The position numbers were made by a program, and so were the translations under genes. Below the pieces are notes generated by a model that did no database searches, was not told where the DNA came from, and saw nothing but the letters and a program-made list of their open reading frames with translations. Below are positions 10,934 to 21,733 of a stretch of DNA of 64,000 nucleotides, in pieces; position 1 is the first letter of the stretch, and every line of letters begins with the position of its first letter. The stretch spans positions 102,437-166,436 of the forward strand of contig JAPJBO010000500.1 in NCBI GenBank assembly GCA_030068145.1, in the 5' to 3' direction. The DNA is from Diplonema papillatum (Eukaryota > Euglenozoa > Diplonemea > Diplonemida > Diplonemidae).

Positions 10934-11599
10934 ATGGTCAAAAAAGTGGGAAAGTACGTCTTGGGGAACACGCTGGGCGAAGGGGCGTTTTCGAAGGTGA
11001 AGAAGGCGGTGCACATGCAGACGAAGGAGGTCGTCGCGATAAAGATCATCAACTCGAAGAAGACCGACACGAAGGAGAAGGAAGAGTGGATAAGGCGCGA
11101 AGTGGCGGTGCTGCGGAAACTCGATCACCCGAGCATCATCAAGCTGCACGAAGTGCTCATGGTCGGTGAAAAGATGCACATCGTGCTGGAATACGTCAAC
11201 GGAGGCGAGCTGTTGGAACACGTGGCCACGGTGGGCAAGCTCTCTGAAGCCGAGGGCCGGACCTTTTTCCACCAGTTGTTTGCAGCCGTTGTCTACATGC
11301 ACTCCATGGGCGTCGTCCACAGGGATTTGAAGCCCGAGAACTTGCTCCTGACGACGAAGAAGCAGCTGAAGGTCGCCGACTTCGGCCTCGCGAACATCGT
11401 CACGACGCAGCGCGACGGCTGCTTCCAGCTCATGACGACCATCGTCGGCAGCCCCGACTACTGCGCGCCGGAGGTAGTGCAAGAGAAGGACTACGACGGG
11501 TTCAAAGCGGACATCTACTCCTGCGGGACCATCCTCTTCACGATGGTGACCGGCGGCCGCCCGTTCGAGGCGAAGGACAGCGAAGCTACTATCCAGAAG
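10934..11599 (+). CDS. CIPK/SnRK3-like Ser/Thr protein kinase, exon 1
   Basis: Encodes 222 residues covering most of a CAMK-group kinase domain. Visible motifs are the glycine loop (15-20), catalytic Lys37, the RREV glutamate (56), HRDLKPEN with Asp131, DFG (149-151) and CAPE (177-180). The activation segment, DGCFQLMTT then GSPDYCAPE, resembles the CBL-interacting kinases (DGLL..T.CGTP.Y.APE). All residues needed for catalysis are present, so an active enzyme is expected. The exon ends at GTGCGC after IQK; joining to 12,592 gives IQKVKEGLF..P, the expected kinase continuity, with a phase-0 intron. ATG 10,934 was chosen because it directly precedes the domain and is kept in both truncated copies. 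A leader with a pyrimidine tract and ACACAG lies about 150 bp upstream. Confidence 0.88.
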
Positions 11600-12591
11600 G
11601 TGCGCGCAGCCTTCCCCCCACTTTGGGAGCCGTACACTCCCCTTTTTACCTCTTTCTATTTTGTATCCCTCTCCTAGACAACATCTTCCTCGAAAGAAGA
11701 CTCGATGCTAGGAGAGGCAGTGCTCTGCCTAAACATTAAACTAAGATTTTACCCCCTGTGTTTTTGTGTTTACTATACGTAACAATCTTGCGGGTTGCCC
11801 TTCAATGTATTGTGCAGGCTAAGATCCTGCGGGACCATCCTCTTCACGATGGTGACCGGCGGCCGCCCGTTCGAGGCGAAGGACAGTGAAGCTACTATCC
11901 AGAAGGTGCGCGCAGCCTTCCCCCCACTTTGGGAGCCGTACACTCTCGTTCTATTTTGCATCCCTCTCCTAGACAACATCTTCCTCGAAGAAGACTTGAT
12001 GCTAGCATCAACCATGCGTTTTTTCTCCACCTCTGATGGGAGATTCCATATTATGAGAGGCGGTGCTCTGCCTAAACATTAAACTAAGATTTTCCCCCCT
12101 GTGTGTTTGTGATTACGAGCTACAACCCGATCCAAAAAAAAAAAAACGAATGAAGGAAGGAAAACACATGAAATCAAGTTGGGCTCGCACCGGAACAGGA
12201 CTGAAAATCCCCATCCAAAGGACCCACTGATGAGCTCTGACTTTTGGATTGGTCTGCGTTCAAGAGGTTCTCCCTCATAGCCGGCCTGCAGAGCGGCGAC
12301 GTCGAACTGGTTGGGAAGGCGGAAAAGAAGTGAGGTCTCCTTTCGGCTAGCCAAAGTGAGTCCGAGAGTGAAAGAGTCTACACAGACACAAACGCAGTGA
12401 GCATACAGAACAAAGGACGAGTGGAAAAGAACAGACGGTGACACAAACTATCCCAACTGAGACCACCAAACCTTAGTTACCATTTTACCCTATTTTGTAG
12501 TAACAAACGCGTTTGTCGCGGTTTTCAGCGTATGGTGGTGTACCCGTTCAAATGGGCACACGTACAAACAAATCGCAAACGTCCCCGACAG
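11600..12591 (+). other. kinase intron carrying copies of the gene's own exons
   Basis: The 992-bp GT-AG intron contains three recognisable pieces. Positions 11,824-11,945 repeat the last ~120 bp of exon 1 with its GTGCGC donor. Positions 12,254-12,335 repeat the NVFSLIAGLQSGDV-coding stretch of exon 2. The hairpin module (GGCAGTGCTCTGCC, then AAACATTAAACTAAGATTTT) occurs twice, near 11,712-11,756 and 12,055-12,100. A 35-bp piece at 11,785-11,820 is shared with 20,020-20,055. The copied donor could compete in splicing. Confidence 0.85.
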
Positions 12592-13560
12592 GTCAAAGAA
12601 GGCTTGTTCATAGTGCCGCGGTATCTGAGCAAAGAGTGTGATGACTTCATCCACGACCTGATGCACATGGAGCCCGACCGGCGGCCTTCCCTCGGCAAGA
12701 TTGCGGAGCATCGGTGGTTTGTGCCCGGGTGGTGCGACTCGGGCACGGCAGAGATCCTGAAGGCGTCGTGCGGCGGGGCCGGCCCGTCCGCGAACGGCGC
12801 GAAGATCCGCGAAGCGGTCACCAGCGCGGAGGTCGCGTCCGCCATCCAGAAGGTCGCCCTCGAGAAGGCGACGGGCAACGTGTTCTCCCTCATAGCCGGC
12901 CTGCAGAGCGGCGACGTCGACGCGCTCGTCGGGAAGGCCGGCGACGCGAAGTTCCTGCTGACCGTCCCCGACATGCAGGCTGCCTTCGCGCGGGTTCTCG
13001 GCCTGCTGCGGTCGATGCAGTGTCGCGTCCAAAAACGGAGCATTTCCGACTCCCAAAACAAAGCCGGGTACCTGCTGCTGTTCTCCTACGTCAACCTGGC
13101 CACCGGCGTGCTCACATTCACGACCGAACTGCAGGCGAGACCGCCTGGGCTGATCGCGTTGACGCTGCGTTTGGAACGCGGGGATCGTGCTTCTTTCGAA
13201 GATATCACCCGCGTCATCTCGGCACACCTAGCCGACCTGTTCGAGAACTCGGAGTGGGCGACCGTAGCAGGTAGGCAGCTACTCGACGAAAGCATGCTGC
13301 TCTCGCCCCTGAAGGAGGGTCTCGGCTCGTTCTCTTCGGATCCGCGGAGCCCCGGCACAACCCCGGTCAACCCGGACGCGGGCGCGATCTCGCCGGATGC
13401 GACGAAGTTCGCCGTCGAGCTGCCGCTGGCGCCGGAAGCCGGGGCCACCCGGCTCTATAACATGTTGCTCGACCTGCACGCGTCGCCGGTGCTCCTGCAC
13501 AGCGCGAAGCAGCACCTCACCCGCGTCGTGGGCTTCATTGCGAGCTTGCAGCAGCCGTTG
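12592..13560 (+). CDS. CIPK/SnRK3-like protein kinase, exon 2
   Basis: Continues in phase 0 from 11,599. The first ~45 residues finish the kinase C-lobe (P.YLS....DFIHDLM...P..RPS...I..H.WF). Residues about 318-334 read NVFSLIAGLQSGDVDAL, which aligns with the NAF/FISL motif by which CIPKs bind calcineurin-B-like calcium sensors, with Val for Ala. Residues about 337-450 resemble the CIPK C-terminal KA1/PPI region (short helix, KAGYLLLF-type strands, then LTLRLERGDRASFEDI). A donor-like GTGTGC follows at 13,561; otherwise the frame stops at 13,626. The 3' third (13,290-13,560) is copied at 13,770-14,040. An AMPK/SNF1-type assignment is the main alternative. The C-terminus is uncertain. Confidence 0.82.
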
Positions 13561-13606
13561 GTGTGCCTTCTTTCCGCCTGTTTCTTTTCTTTTTGTGTAA
13601 GCACCT

Positions 13607-13645
13607 GCTTTGTAGGAAATACTTGAGGTGAATATCAGTTGCGAA
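13607..13645. mobile_element. end fragment of the AAATACT-GAGG MITE
   Basis: Carries TAAGCACCTGCTTTGTAGG then AAATACTTGAGG, the right-hand end of the repeat found complete near 15,181-15,395, 42,838-43,050 and 62,890-63,110. It lies just downstream of the proposed kinase exon 2. Confidence 0.6.
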
Positions 13646-13764
13646 ATCTCAAAGAAGGGAGTGTGGTGGGCCGCAATGGCAAAGTAGAGAAGGGATAATT
13701 AAGCTAGCAATATCTGCTGAATCTTTTTTATTACTAACAAGTCTTGCGGGTTGCCGACGGGCTA

Positions 13765-14060
13765 CAACATGGCTGCTCTCGCCCCTGAAGGAGGGTCTCG
13801 GCTCGTTCTCTTCGGATCCGCGGAGCCCCGGCACAACCCCGGTCAACCCGGACGCGGGCGGCGCGATCTCGCCGGATGCGACGAAGTTCGCCGTCGAGCT
13901 GCCGCTGGCGCCGGAAGCCGGGGCCACCCGGCTCTACAACATGTTGCTCGACCTGCACGCGTCGCCGGTGCTCCTGCACAGCGCGAAGCAGCACCTCACC
14001 CGCGTCGTGGGCTTCATTGCGAGCTTGCAGCAGCCGTTGGTGTGCGTCTGGTGCAGCTGT
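13765..14060 (+). pseudogene. copy of kinase exon 2 3' end
   Basis: Nearly identical to 13,295-13,570, covering the SPLKEGLGSFSSD to ASLQQPL coding stretch and the following donor-like GTGTGC. A 3-bp insertion (GGC) near 13,860 is the only clear difference. It sits 200 bp after the original and is preceded by CTTGCGGGTTGCC, a sequence also seen inside the first intron. It could be an alternative terminal exon, but I infer a partial duplication. Confidence 0.8.
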
Positions 14061-15180
14061 TGTACGGAATTTTACATACACTGTGGGGGGTGCCTTGATG
14101 TCCAGGCCCGAGAGAGCAGCTCGAAGTCGATAGCTGCCTCAACCGCTGCCATGTCGCCTTCGGATGACCATTCGAGGCCCGAGAGCCAGTTGATCGCTGC
14201 CAGGAATGTCCTTTCGTCCCAGCAGCGTAGCCACGCCCAGGCTGGGGCGCCGGAACGGGAGCTCGCGTTTCCGCCGTTTGGCTTTACCTGTCGGGGGCTA
14301 GTTTAAACAAGGAGAACAAAAACGACTTGGCTCGCATCCCAGGATTGATTGTGAACGAGCTGACGAAAAATGGTGATTTGAGGGCAGATCTGTGCACGCG
14401 TCTGAGTTATCTTCCTCAGTTTGAAGGCTGTGCTATTTGCAGGTCGTGTGGCCACACAACACCCGGCACTCTGATGATCATCTGGCATAGTGCGTTGCTC
14501 AGGGTAGTCGAAGGCCTGACAATCACACTAATGCAACAAATTTACATCTGGCATCTGCGCGCAGCGCTCCCAGGGTCGCCGTGCGCGCGCCTTCATTGCG
14601 AAGGTTGCTGCTGCGGCCGCCAGGGTGGCAGCTGTGTCAGGTCAAGTGGCGAGATCTGGGGCCCTGTGATGGCTGAGTCCACGGCAAGCATGGCTGCATC
14701 CTCTATGTTGTACCTTGGATCTGCTTGAACCGAGCACGGCGATCGTCAGAGAGGCCGGGCACGGTGTCCAGTGAAAACGGCTCGAATTGCCTCGGCGAAT
14801 TGCCCTTCCAGCTCTCCCCAAGAAAAGACCCCTCCGCTATCACGATGGACTGCTCCCAGTCGCAAACAGGGTTTCTGGATGGAACTCCCGCACTGCGTTG
14901 CTCAGTTCGCTGTTGGTTTTGCGCTTGCTGCGTGACGATACGGGTACACACCACATCTCTCACTTCCTGCAGTTTCGTGCAGTGGATGCTGAGAATACCT
15001 CAGCTCTGCGACCCACGGCAAGGCCAACACATTTCTCAGGCTACTTTCTCGTTCTTGCAGGTTCTGAAGGGTGCTCCGGGGGATGTCCGCGGTACGGCGC
15101 TGGGCAATCAGCCGTGTTGTCCAATGGAAGCTGCGGTTCTCCCATCCAGACGCTAGCCACCGCCGGCCGTGCAATTGCCT
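14061..15180. other. no convincing gene
   Basis: No coding sequence I can support. The part at 14,575-14,685 (GCGCGCCTTCATTGCGAAGG ... GAGATCTGGGGCCCTGTGATGG) is shared with 49,828-49,920 and so is a dispersed repeat. Confidence 0.55.
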
Positions 15181-15605
15181 AGAAAATACTCGAGGGGCTG
15201 CCTTGTGCTTACTTCGAAGGAGAAGGAGGCTAGAGGGGGCGAAACAATACAACTACAAAATGGGTCTTTTTTGTTGAACGCTTACGCCCGCCACTGAACC
15301 CAGATTCACCTGTGTTTCGTGTGGGCTGCAGCACATTTACCTCCTTTGATCTTTTGCAGCTGGCAGCCTCCTCAAGTATTTCCTACAAAGCAGGTGCTTA
15401 TACAAAAATGCTCGAGGGACTGCCTTGTGCTCATTTCGAAGGAGGCTAGAGGGGGAGAAACCACTACCAACTACAAAGTGGGTCTTTTTTGTTGAACGCT
15501 TACGCCCGCCACTAAACCCAGATTTACCTGTGTTTCGTGTGGGCTATAGCACATTTACCTCCTTTGATCTATCGCAACTGGCAGTCTCCTCAAGTATTTC
15601 CTACA
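15181..15605 (+). mobile_element. two tandem copies of a ~215-bp MITE
   Basis: Each copy starts AAATACTCGAGGGGCTGCC or a close variant and ends CCTCAAGTATTTCC, so the ends are imperfect inverted repeats of about 20 bp. The interior contains TGGGTCTTTTTTGTTGAACG and CGTGTTTCGTGTGGGCT. Copies lie at about 15,184-15,395 and 15,412-15,602. Inverted copies occur at 42,838-43,050 and 62,890-63,110, and end fragments at 13,607 and 57,035. No coding capacity. Confidence 0.8.
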
Positions 15606-16242
15606 AAGCTCGGGCTGACGTGTCAAGACGGTGCTCCCCCCGCGAGACGGGCTCGCCCGCCAGCCAGAACGGCCCCCCGGCTGTGTCACCGTCGACGCCG
15701 TCACCCTCGGTAACGGGCTGCGGCCCGCACCGCGCCTCCGACGGATCGACCCTACGCCCGCCTTAGAAGTACATGGAAGGTGGTGAGGCGACCGGAAGCT
15801 ACTCGGAGAGATGGTCCTCGCACTCCAAGTCGTCTCTCTCTCTCTCCCTCTTTGTATCTCAAGTCTTGTCCTGCCGCCCACGCCCCGCGCCGCCGTGCAG
15901 CCGCAGGAGTCTCTCTCGACTCCGGATGATTCACGTGTCACGGGATGTTTTGCAGCCGCTGCTAAACAACAGTGCATGCTAATCCAAGTGGTTCATGTAC
16001 TTAAAAGAACTCAATGCTAAACTAACATAACCTGGGCGGCGCCGAAGCTTTACCAGCTTCGGCTGACACCATTTGCGCACTTAACCATGGTTAAGAAGAC
16101 GACTGAAAGCACAGACACAAAGATAGCTCAAAGCATTTGCAAAAAAACACGAAAAGCCTCCAGGCAAAACCCCGTTTTCACAAATCTTCTCTAGCTCGCC
16201 ATCAGGAATATTCGTGTAAGAGTGCCAACGCTACTCTTTTTC
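15606..16242. other. GC-rich remnant then non-coding
   Basis: Positions 15,606-15,767 are GC-rich and open in one frame (RADVSRRCSPRETG...), compatible with an exon remnant, but no start, splice site or family is visible. The stretch 15,940-16,015 (GCAGCCGCTGCT...) recurs at 17,640-17,715 and 19,775-19,800. TAAGAGTGCCAACGCTACTC at 16,217 recurs at 19,726. Confidence 0.45.
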
Positions 16243-17578
16243 CATACATGTAACCCCCGACAAATTTGTCGGGGGAAATCGGGGGGAATCGGGGGCTGAA
16301 AACCCCCCGATTTTTAGAATCGGGGAAATCGGGGGGAATCGGGGGTAGTGCACCGGCTGGGAAAAAGTTTTTTTCGGCCCATTGGCATGACTACCATGAG
16401 AAAGAAAATAGAATAGGTGAATTTCTGAGAAATGGCGAACGAACGGAAAAAAGAAATGTTAGCCGAGGTACGCCTTGTGCGACCCGGTCAGCTTTTGCGG
16501 CTGCTTTGCGAGTATTTCGCTCAACGCCCGCGCTTTCTTGACAACTGCCGGGGTTGGCATTTAGACTGCTTTTAGTTGCGCGGGCTTTCGGTTCGACGCT
16601 GCGCTGCTTCCTTGTCGTGTCTTCGATAGGCACCAGCTTCTTCTTTTTAGCACTCTGATTTTCTGCGGGGCGTCCTGCTGCCTTCCGAAGTGGTTAAGCA
16701 GCATGCGGAGTTTTGTTCAGCCAACGGCTTTCTGCTGAAGAACAAGGAAATCCGGGACGGGCTAAACAGGCGGCGGCTACGATGAAGATTTTGTTATCTT
16801 CGACAGTTAGCTGTCCGATCGAAGTTCGACTTCGGCGCACTGGTCAGCCATGCATACCCAGAAGAACCCTGAAGAGGGCCTATACAGAGCACCCGAATTA
16901 CGGCATCTTCATCAGTCTTCGGTTCCTTCACCCAGCAATGGTCCTCCTTGAGCGAACCAGACGGTGCCTCTATCGAGGCAATGTGTGCTCTGTTTGCCGC
17001 GAGCTTCGCCGGTCAGTGCTACGACCCGCGGTACAGCCCACGACTATTGGGCATCCTACACGGGGGAGCATCCGGCAGCGCTTCGCTAAAATGTGTCTCA
17101 AGCTTTCACCGACTGACACACACGTGGATTCGGCCTTCAGTACACTGAACATACTCGGAGAGAATAAAAGACGCCGCCGGGTGAAGCCGGTGATCATCGC
17201 AATGAGCGGCACTGATGCGATGTTGCAGGTGGGATTCGCGAAGATGGTTGAGTGCCATGAGACATCTTCAGAGGAGTCGGACTTGGTGAGTAGGTGTCAT
17301 GGCCCGTGAGAAATAGCCGGAGAAAAGTTATTCTGAGAGTACCCAGTTTCGAAACACGGCGGAATAGTTATTTAATGCGATGTATGCACTTGTTTTCCCC
17401 ATCTCTTTGCCTTGCAGACAGGTAGAGTTCAACTATAAATACCCCCGATTTTCCACCCATTTCCCCCGATTTCCTTTAAATACCGAGTTTCCCCCGATTC
17501 CCCCGATTTCTGCTGAACCATCAGACCCCCGATTTTCCCCGATTTCCCCCGACAAATTTGTCGGGGGTTACATGTATG
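16243..17578. mobile_element. TIR element with CCCCGATT-rich arms
   Basis: The ends are inverted copies of CATACATGTAACCCCCGACA, continuing through a TTTGTCGGGGG palindrome into repeated CCCCGATTT units (left arm 16,243-16,350, right arm 17,430-17,578). The left arm on the plus strand has several runs of five or six G, so it could form quadruplexes. The interior (16,360-17,430) has two weak frames: one from about 16,458 beginning MLAEVRLVRPGQLL, and one to 17,309 ending in a basic then serine/glutamate-rich segment. Neither matches a family I recognise, so the element is probably non-autonomous. Confidence 0.8.
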
Positions 17579-18940
17579 TCTTTCTATAATGTAGTCTATA
17601 CATGATAACCAACTACATATAAAAGGTGTCACGGGATAATCCGGCAGCCGCTGCTTAACGGCTTGCAGTGCATGCAGATCCGTGTGGTCCGTGTACCTAA
17701 AGGATCCCATTGCTTAAGGGCTTTGTCACGCGGGCGGCCCTGAGATTACCGACACCACTTTATCTTTAGCCATACTTCAACTCGCTTGAGCACGTCGGCC
17801 ATTTTCGCACTGGCATTTGCACTGATTGCTTTTACCAAGCCAAGGAGAGGACCTTATTCACCACACGGGTGCTCGAGTGCCGCCTCTGAGCTCGGATGTC
17901 AGCTGGGAGACTGGCAACCTTTGAGTAGATCCCCTCCGAGATGCCGGGTTCGTTACTTTCGGCGCCTACAAGTCAACGGACACGCTAGCCAAGTACACCG
18001 AGCTTGTGAACAACAGCCCGACACTGAGCATGGTGCGCTCTATTGCGCCGACAAATACAAGGTGGCGCACGGCAGGCTGGGGGTGGGGAAGGCTCGTCAG
18101 CCGGAATCGCTTAGTCTAACCCGCCGGATGTCTGCAACCTGTGCGTGGCGTGTCATCTGAACCCATCTCGCGGGTTTTTCCTCCCAGGTGAATCAGATCG
18201 TACACGCTGGACTTTCCCTTATGCTTGCACGTTCGCGCATGTGCCTGTGCTGCCTCGACTGCCCTGTAGGCCTCCTCCTGCACATGAGCCTGTGGTGCCG
18301 ATGCGTGCTGCTGGGCCTGTTTCAGCTGCTGGAGAGAGGTTCTGGAAGTTTCACGCGTGAGCTGCTACAATCCCAGCCCGGAGCAGGGAGAGGTCCAGCA
18401 GATTGTCTTCTACGTCACCAGCAGGGATAATTCCGGGAATTCGACCGGAAGCATTCGCTCCACGGGTTACCTTCCCAACGTAAATAGAGGTTGTGACTCA
18501 GTGTCGGCTTCTCGGCACGTGTAGACCACGACGTCACTAACCAGCATCTGAGCGTGGGCCGGAACGTTGCCTTCACCAGTTCATGAGCTTCTTCAGCCAA
18601 AGGGAAGCTGACCTCCCGACTGGACAACTGCATACCTCCTCGTCGTCTGTACCCGTGGTGGTAGGTTCCATCATTGGAAGCAGAGCAACCTCCTTGAGTG
18701 CCGCCTCGAAGCCTCTTCCGAAGATTCACCTCGGGCATTTCACCCGGGACTTCGTCGCAGATCCTCGTGGTTCGGTCATGGTAGGCAAAGAAAAGAAGGT
18801 GCCAAACCCACCTGGGCTGTCTTTTTTTTGTCTACCGAGCGCAAAAAGGTCTTGTTGATTGGTGATCCAACCGGTTCGGTTAGAATCGATGTCTCTGCTG
18901 GTGATATTTCTTTGGCCGCACAGTAGGAGGTCGTCCATCC
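17579..18940. other. no convincing gene
   Basis: Moderate GC, no frame I can support. Positions 17,628-17,715 (GTGTCACGGGATAATCCGGC ...) are a member of the dispersed repeat also seen at 15,935 and 19,764. Confidence 0.5.
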
Positions 18941-18949
18941 ATGGCGCGG

Positions 18950-19674
18950 TTATGGAAGGAAGTTACCCGGACGGGTGCGGTGCCACCCCTTTTTTATCGC
19001 TTCAGTAACCCTCGTTTTCGCAGAAACAAAGTCTAGTGGGGTTGTCTTACGGGTGACCCACGTGATCTGGTACATGGTGCAGGATGGGCACCTTGGGGGA
19101 TGTGTGACTCCCACATCCCCCACGGTGATCAATAAGGACCGCGCCATTACCTCTACGACAAAGCCCGCCTGACCCGCTATAGAGCACGATTCAGAGTCAG
19201 ATATAACAGGAATGCATTTTCCCCGGGAGATCATTGGCAAGAAGTAGGCTATGGCCAGCGCACCAACGAGAATCGCTATGGCGGCGGCTAGCATCTTGAC
19301 GGAGAATCTCAACTCCCACTGAACAAAAGATACGTCGTGCGGATACTCAGGCACGGCATCGTTCCAGCTATCACGGGCGCAAATTGTTTCCAGCTTGTCC
19401 ACTCGGTCTTCCGTCCAGCCGCAAAGCGTGGGCGGTGTGTACAACCCGGCATAGCCGGCGCACCGTAGTAGGCTACGGTCAGTGCACCAAAGAGAATCGC
19501 TACCATCTCTGCACTTGCGATCGTAGCGAACAAACCTCCGCTCGCCTGCAGCATACTGGTCGTTGGCGACAGTTTTTTAATGCAGTTCAGTAATAGCGAC
19601 TTGCCCGGTTGCAACCCGACAGGGGCCTCCGCGTCAGCGAATGACGACAGCAACCAGCTGCGCGGATCGAGCAC
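18950..19674 (-). other. possible membrane-protein exon, tandemly duplicated
   Basis: On the minus strand two adjacent segments encode similar hydrophobic helices: AEMVAILFGALTVAYYGAP (about 19,450-19,510) and AAAIAILVGALAIAYFLP (about 19,235-19,290), each followed by a cysteine. The linking sequence reads in different frames. I infer a duplicated exon of a membrane protein, now decayed. No family is recognised and no start is defined. Confidence 0.3.
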
Positions 19675-20011
19675 TTCGAAGTGAACGCCTCATCGATGTA
19701 TTGAGCTACGAGGGAACGAACCTGTAAGAGTGCCAACGCTACTCTTTCAATAACGTACATAGGTGTCACGGGATAAGCCGGCAGCCGCTGCTTAACGGCT
19801 TATCACGTGGGCGGCCCTAAGATTACCCCCTCAGGTGACACCACTTTATCTTTAGCCATACTTCAACATTCTTGCATAGCGTGCCGAGTCTGTGCGATTT
19901 GCGTTGGATTGAGAGAACGGGTCTCTCTCCTCCGCAGCATGATCACCCGATCAAGCCTTGCAGCCACCGGCTCTTTTTGCGATATTGGGGGCCGGGCGCC
20001 CGCTTTTTTAA

Positions 20012-20195
20012 GTACTAACAATCTTGCGGGTCGCCCTTCAATGTATTGTGCAGGCTAAAAAGACGTATGCAGCGTGTTCTGGTGGTTGATCAGAATTCCT
20101 TACCTGCATATATATGCAACAGGGTAAATACAAGTGGGAAAAACGATCACCGGCACGCACAAACAAAACGAAGCGCCTGTCTTTTTCCAGGTTTC
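20012..20195 (+). repeat. dispersed module ending in GCACGCACAAACAAA
   Basis: Consists of CTTGCGGGT(C/T)GCCCTTCAAT, GTATTGTGCAGGCTAAAAAG, then CAGGGTAAATACAAGTGGGA and CGATCACCGGCACGCACAAA ahead of a T-run. An inverted copy lies at 34,765-34,945 and partial copies at 11,785-11,820, 43,345-43,395, 6,840-6,900, 55,215-55,245 and 63,250-63,290. Two of the partial copies stand just before frames that look like first exons (43,407 and 55,257). Confidence 0.7.
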
Positions 20196-20394
20196 GGCAT
20201 GCTAGCTTGTTCACTGACAATTGCCGTATAGGCCCTTTATCGAGCGATCTTTTTTTACGTTCTGGTGTTCCTGGCACTCTTTGCACTACTAGCTTGCCAA
20301 AGCCGCCATTCGCTTATCCACGACGATGCCGTATGCAGCGATACTTCAGTAACAGTTGGCTTCTCCGCTACAATACCACCTTGTCCGGTCCAGG

Positions 20395-21380
20395 TTAGTT
20401 CCCCGAAACTCCCCGACACTTCCCCGAAGTTCCCCGAAGTTCCCACAAACTCCCCGGTACTCCCCGATATTTTCGTCTGTCCAGGTGGTAATATCATATT
20501 GGGTGAAAATCTAAGGCGACCAAAAAATGTTGACTTTGTCCTGGGCATACGTGATCAACTTCGGATGCATTTGAAAGGGCGAGCACGAAATCTTCTGTTT
20601 GAGCCATTGGAAGCACAAAAGTAGGAGAGGTGTGGACCCAGCAGCCCCTGGAAAACAGGGAAATCAGTGAATCCAAGGTGCGACCAGAAATGCCGAACTT
20701 GCCCTGGGCTTACAGGGGGGGGGCCAATTACAATATAACTCAATTGTAATAGAAGGATGAGGCAAATGAAAACCGGGATTCTGAAAACCCCCCCAAGATC
20801 GCAAGTTGAATACAATTGAACTGTCCAATTTTTTTTTTTTGTGTGGCGATTCTAAGCAAAAACACTTGAGGTATCAGTGAACAGTGTACAGGCGCGGCAA
20901 AGCCAGTCTCTCCTTGCGTATCTGGGCCCTTCGCGGGTAGACTGTGGCTTTCGCGAACTTCATCGGATCCGAAATGGAGAACAAAGAAGGCTCCATTCCA
21001 AGTGCCCGCGGCAATGTCGTCACAGCGTCGGCAATCCGGATCGAGTGGCGGTCTGGCTGCTCCATTTGGGGTAAGAAGCTTCGACAAGCTTCCCTTCGGG
21101 CATCGATAAAGGGGATATGCATGCCGCATCAAACTTTTTCCGATGCAAGTGCGACGCGCCCATCCCCAGAAGTCGTGCAGCCTCATTGTTGCTTCTGTTT
21201 CTGAAAGACAGTTGGCTCTGGTGGAGGCGAACTTGAAGCAGTCTCTACGGTTCCAAGCATCGACCCATTCAAACGACGCTTTGAAACCTTGTGGAAAAGG
21301 CTTGAAGCTCAGCGCGGTTTCCTGCACTTTACTTCGTGTCGTTGGCCATCCTTTATCGATACGCTGGTTTACCACCCGCA
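20395..21380. other. no supported gene; CCCCGAA repeats and unknown minus-strand frame
   Basis: Positions 20,397-20,475 hold tandem TTCCCCGAA/CTCCCCGAC units, also present at 51,698-51,735. A minus-strand frame (21,375-20,740) beginning MVNQRIDKGWPTTRSK contains an HDFWGWARR segment and a cysteine/proline-rich part. It lies downstream of the Ulp1-like frame on the same strand and might belong to the same decayed mobile element, but I recognise no domain. Confidence 0.3.
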
Positions 21381-21733
21381 GGGTGTGCTCTTCTACTGCG
21401 GGGTACTGAGGCTTGCTACCACCGCCCTTTTTTCGAATCGAATTGCAGGATGGATGCCGGGCAGTTGTGCCATATCCTCCGGATAGCTGTTGCGCCAGTT
21501 TCTTACTTGAGTCGAAACCAAGGCTGATACTGGGTTGGCAAAGAAAAGGGCCCGCATATGAGAGTGCTTGACCGACTTCTGCCTGCTAAGCGTTGCTGTG
21601 TATGCTGCCTGCTAAGCGTTGCTGTAGCATGCTTGTATGCTTGCGTGTAGGACGCACGGTGCGGTTTTCCTTTCTCTGATCGGTGTGATTCTGGCCGATG
21701 TGCGCTTTTTCAACTCCTTTTCCAAAAAAGAAG

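Noticed and set aside
12220..12245. CTGATGAG as hammerhead ribozyme core (also near 3,176 and 40,978)
   Set aside because: No matching GAAA box or flanking stems at usable distance.
19425..19445. GGGCGGTGTGTACAA as a second SSU rRNA fragment
   Set aside because: Only about 15 bases match and the flanks do not continue as rRNA, unlike 43,090-43,320.
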